A stretch of 64,000 nt of DNA, from NCBI RefSeq assembly GCF_016593255.1, contig NZ_AP023212.1, positions 310,001-374,000 of the forward strand. Reading direction: 5' to 3'. This document shows, in pieces, positions 63,403-64,000 of the stretch. Each line of letters starts with the position of its first letter. Position 1 is the first letter of the stretch. Made by a program: the position numbers and the translations under genes. The notes under the pieces are model-generated. The model was given only the letters and a program-made list of their open reading frames with translations. It searched no databases and had not been told where the DNA came from. This DNA is from Hydrogenimonas urashimensis (GTDB lineage Bacteria > Campylobacterota > Campylobacteria > Campylobacterales > Hydrogenimonadaceae).

Positions 63403-64000
63403 TCATTTCAGCAAATCCCCATATTTGTAGTAAGCGGCGCAGGCGCCTTCGCTGCTGACCATACAGCTTCCCAGAGGTTTTGAGGGGGTGCAGGCGGTGC
63501 CGAAGACCTGGCATTCGGTGGGCTCGGCCATGCCCCGTAATATATCGCCGCAGATACAGAGTTTATGGTCTTCGATCTCTTCGACCGGCAGGATATCGGC
63601 ATAGACTCTCTCCGCATCGAGATGGGCATACGCCTCCCGAAGTTTCAAGGCGCTATGGGGGATATTTCCCAACCCCCGCCATTTGAAAAGCCCCCGTTTT
63701 TCGAAAATCTTCTCGATCTGTTTTTGGGCTGTGAGATTGCCCTCCATCGTCACGCTGCGCCTGTACTGAATCTCCAGCGCGCAGCGGTTTTGAACGAATT
63801 GTCGTACCAGCATCCAAACCCCTTCCATCACATCCACCGGCTCGAAGCCGCTGACCACCACCGGCCGACCGTAGCGCTTGGGGAACTCTTTGTAGATTTT
63901 GGCGCCGGCGATCACGCTGACATGGCTGGGGCCGATGAAAGCGTCGATGCGGTTGTTGTAACTGTCGATATGCTCGTCACGGCTGTCGATGAGTTCGCGC
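63403..64000 (-). CDS. hypD: Hydrogenase maturation factor HypD (N-terminus outside window)
   Basis: The C-terminal 199 residues of HypD, the iron-sulfur scaffold that builds Fe(CN)2CO with HypC and HypE. The GPSHVSVIAG segment, VVSGFEPVDVMEGVWMLVRQ, and the Cys-rich end (CICGDILRG, then CTPSKPLGSCMVSSEGACAAYY) are all conserved. The gene continues beyond the right edge. It is followed by hypE after 25 nt. Confidence 0.95.
   Translation of the reverse strand, partial: RELIDSRDEHIDSYNNRIDAFIGPSHVSVIAGAKIYKEFPKRYGRPVVVSGFEPVDVMEGVWMLVRQFVQNRCALEIQYRRSVTMEGNLTAQKQIEKIFEKRGLFKWRGLGNIPHSALKLREAYAHLDAERVYADILPVEEIEDHKLCICGDILRGMAEPTECQVFGTACTPSKPLGSCMVSSEGACAAYYKYGDLLK

Overview
The window reads as a chromosomal segment of a member of the Campylobacterota (the former Epsilonproteobacteria), probably a hydrogen- and sulfur-oxidising, microaerobic or anaerobic type rather than a host-associated Campylobacter. 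The evidence is a MurF with an N-terminal membrane domain; the gene order murF / ddl / ruvA / fapA / murJ / cysS / msbA / pyrD / M16 protease / dapA / enoyl-reductase-like SDR, which from memory resembles the Campylobacter jejuni Cj0795c-Cj0807 region; fumarate reductase in the order frdCAB; a separate SdhABE complex; a long-form DapD; sulfide:quinone oxidoreductase; and a NiFe-hydrogenase maturation cluster. Base composition looks higher in GC than Campylobacter. I cannot name the genus. No phage, insertion sequence or CRISPR array was seen; the only mobile-DNA trace is a duplicated tRNA 3' end near 60.0-60.25 kb.

Layout. 1-10.8 kb: truncated HIT protein, a small membrane protein, then a leftward ten-gene run (fapA, ruvA, ddl, msbA, tyrosine phosphatase, hydrolase, acylphosphatase, murF, dctQ, dctM) with overlapping or close junctions, mostly envelope synthesis. 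10.9-15.8 kb: rightward murJ, cysS, an L,D-transpeptidase and a Tat-signal MepK-like amidohydrolase. 15.8-17.8 kb: leftward class II ribonucleotide reductase. 17.9-24.4 kb: rightward pyrD, M16 protease, dapA, SDR, pgsA, rseP, yggS, again mostly with overlapping or abutting ends. 24.4-28.9 kb: accessory genes, including a dihaem cytochrome c with a perfect FNR-type box and a two-zinc-ribbon topoisomerase-tail protein. 28.9-32.4 kb: truD and an unusual double-AAA+/M41 metalloprotease. 32.4-36.5 kb: porin, exported glutaminase, and a divergent DASS transporter. 36.5-44.8 kb: thiL, frdCAB, sdhABE. 44.9-50.1 kb: superoxide reductase, UDG family 4, an uncharacterised exported protein, a thioesterase, a DUF481-like barrel, ribBA. 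50.1-50.4 kb: tRNA-Gln and initiator tRNA-Met behind a consensus promoter. 50.6-54.1 kb: sqr, a 54-residue membrane peptide, a membrane-anchored degenerate peptide deformylase, exported MsrA and a small RHH protein. 54.1-59.9 kb: PAP2 phosphatase, hydrolase, SUI1 protein, ABC-F ATPase, ArsC-like protein, dapD. 60.0-64 kb: tRNA-Thr, then leftward hypD-hypE-hypX-hypA.

How the genes fit together. Much of the left half serves the cell envelope: MurF, Ddl, MurJ, LdtD/MepK-like enzymes, MsbA, PgsA, RseP, and DapA/DapD for diaminopimelate. The right half serves energy metabolism: two succinate/fumarate complexes, sulfide oxidation into the quinone pool, hydrogenase maturation including HypX, and defence against reactive oxygen.

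The best candidates for undescribed biology are the membrane-bound pseudo-deformylase beside sqr, the soluble double-AAA+ M41 protease with both ATPase sites altered, the 54-residue sqr partner, and a recurrent promoter layout in which a -10 box sits 6-7 nt before the start codon. At the cytochrome gene that layout places the FNR-type box at exactly -41.5.
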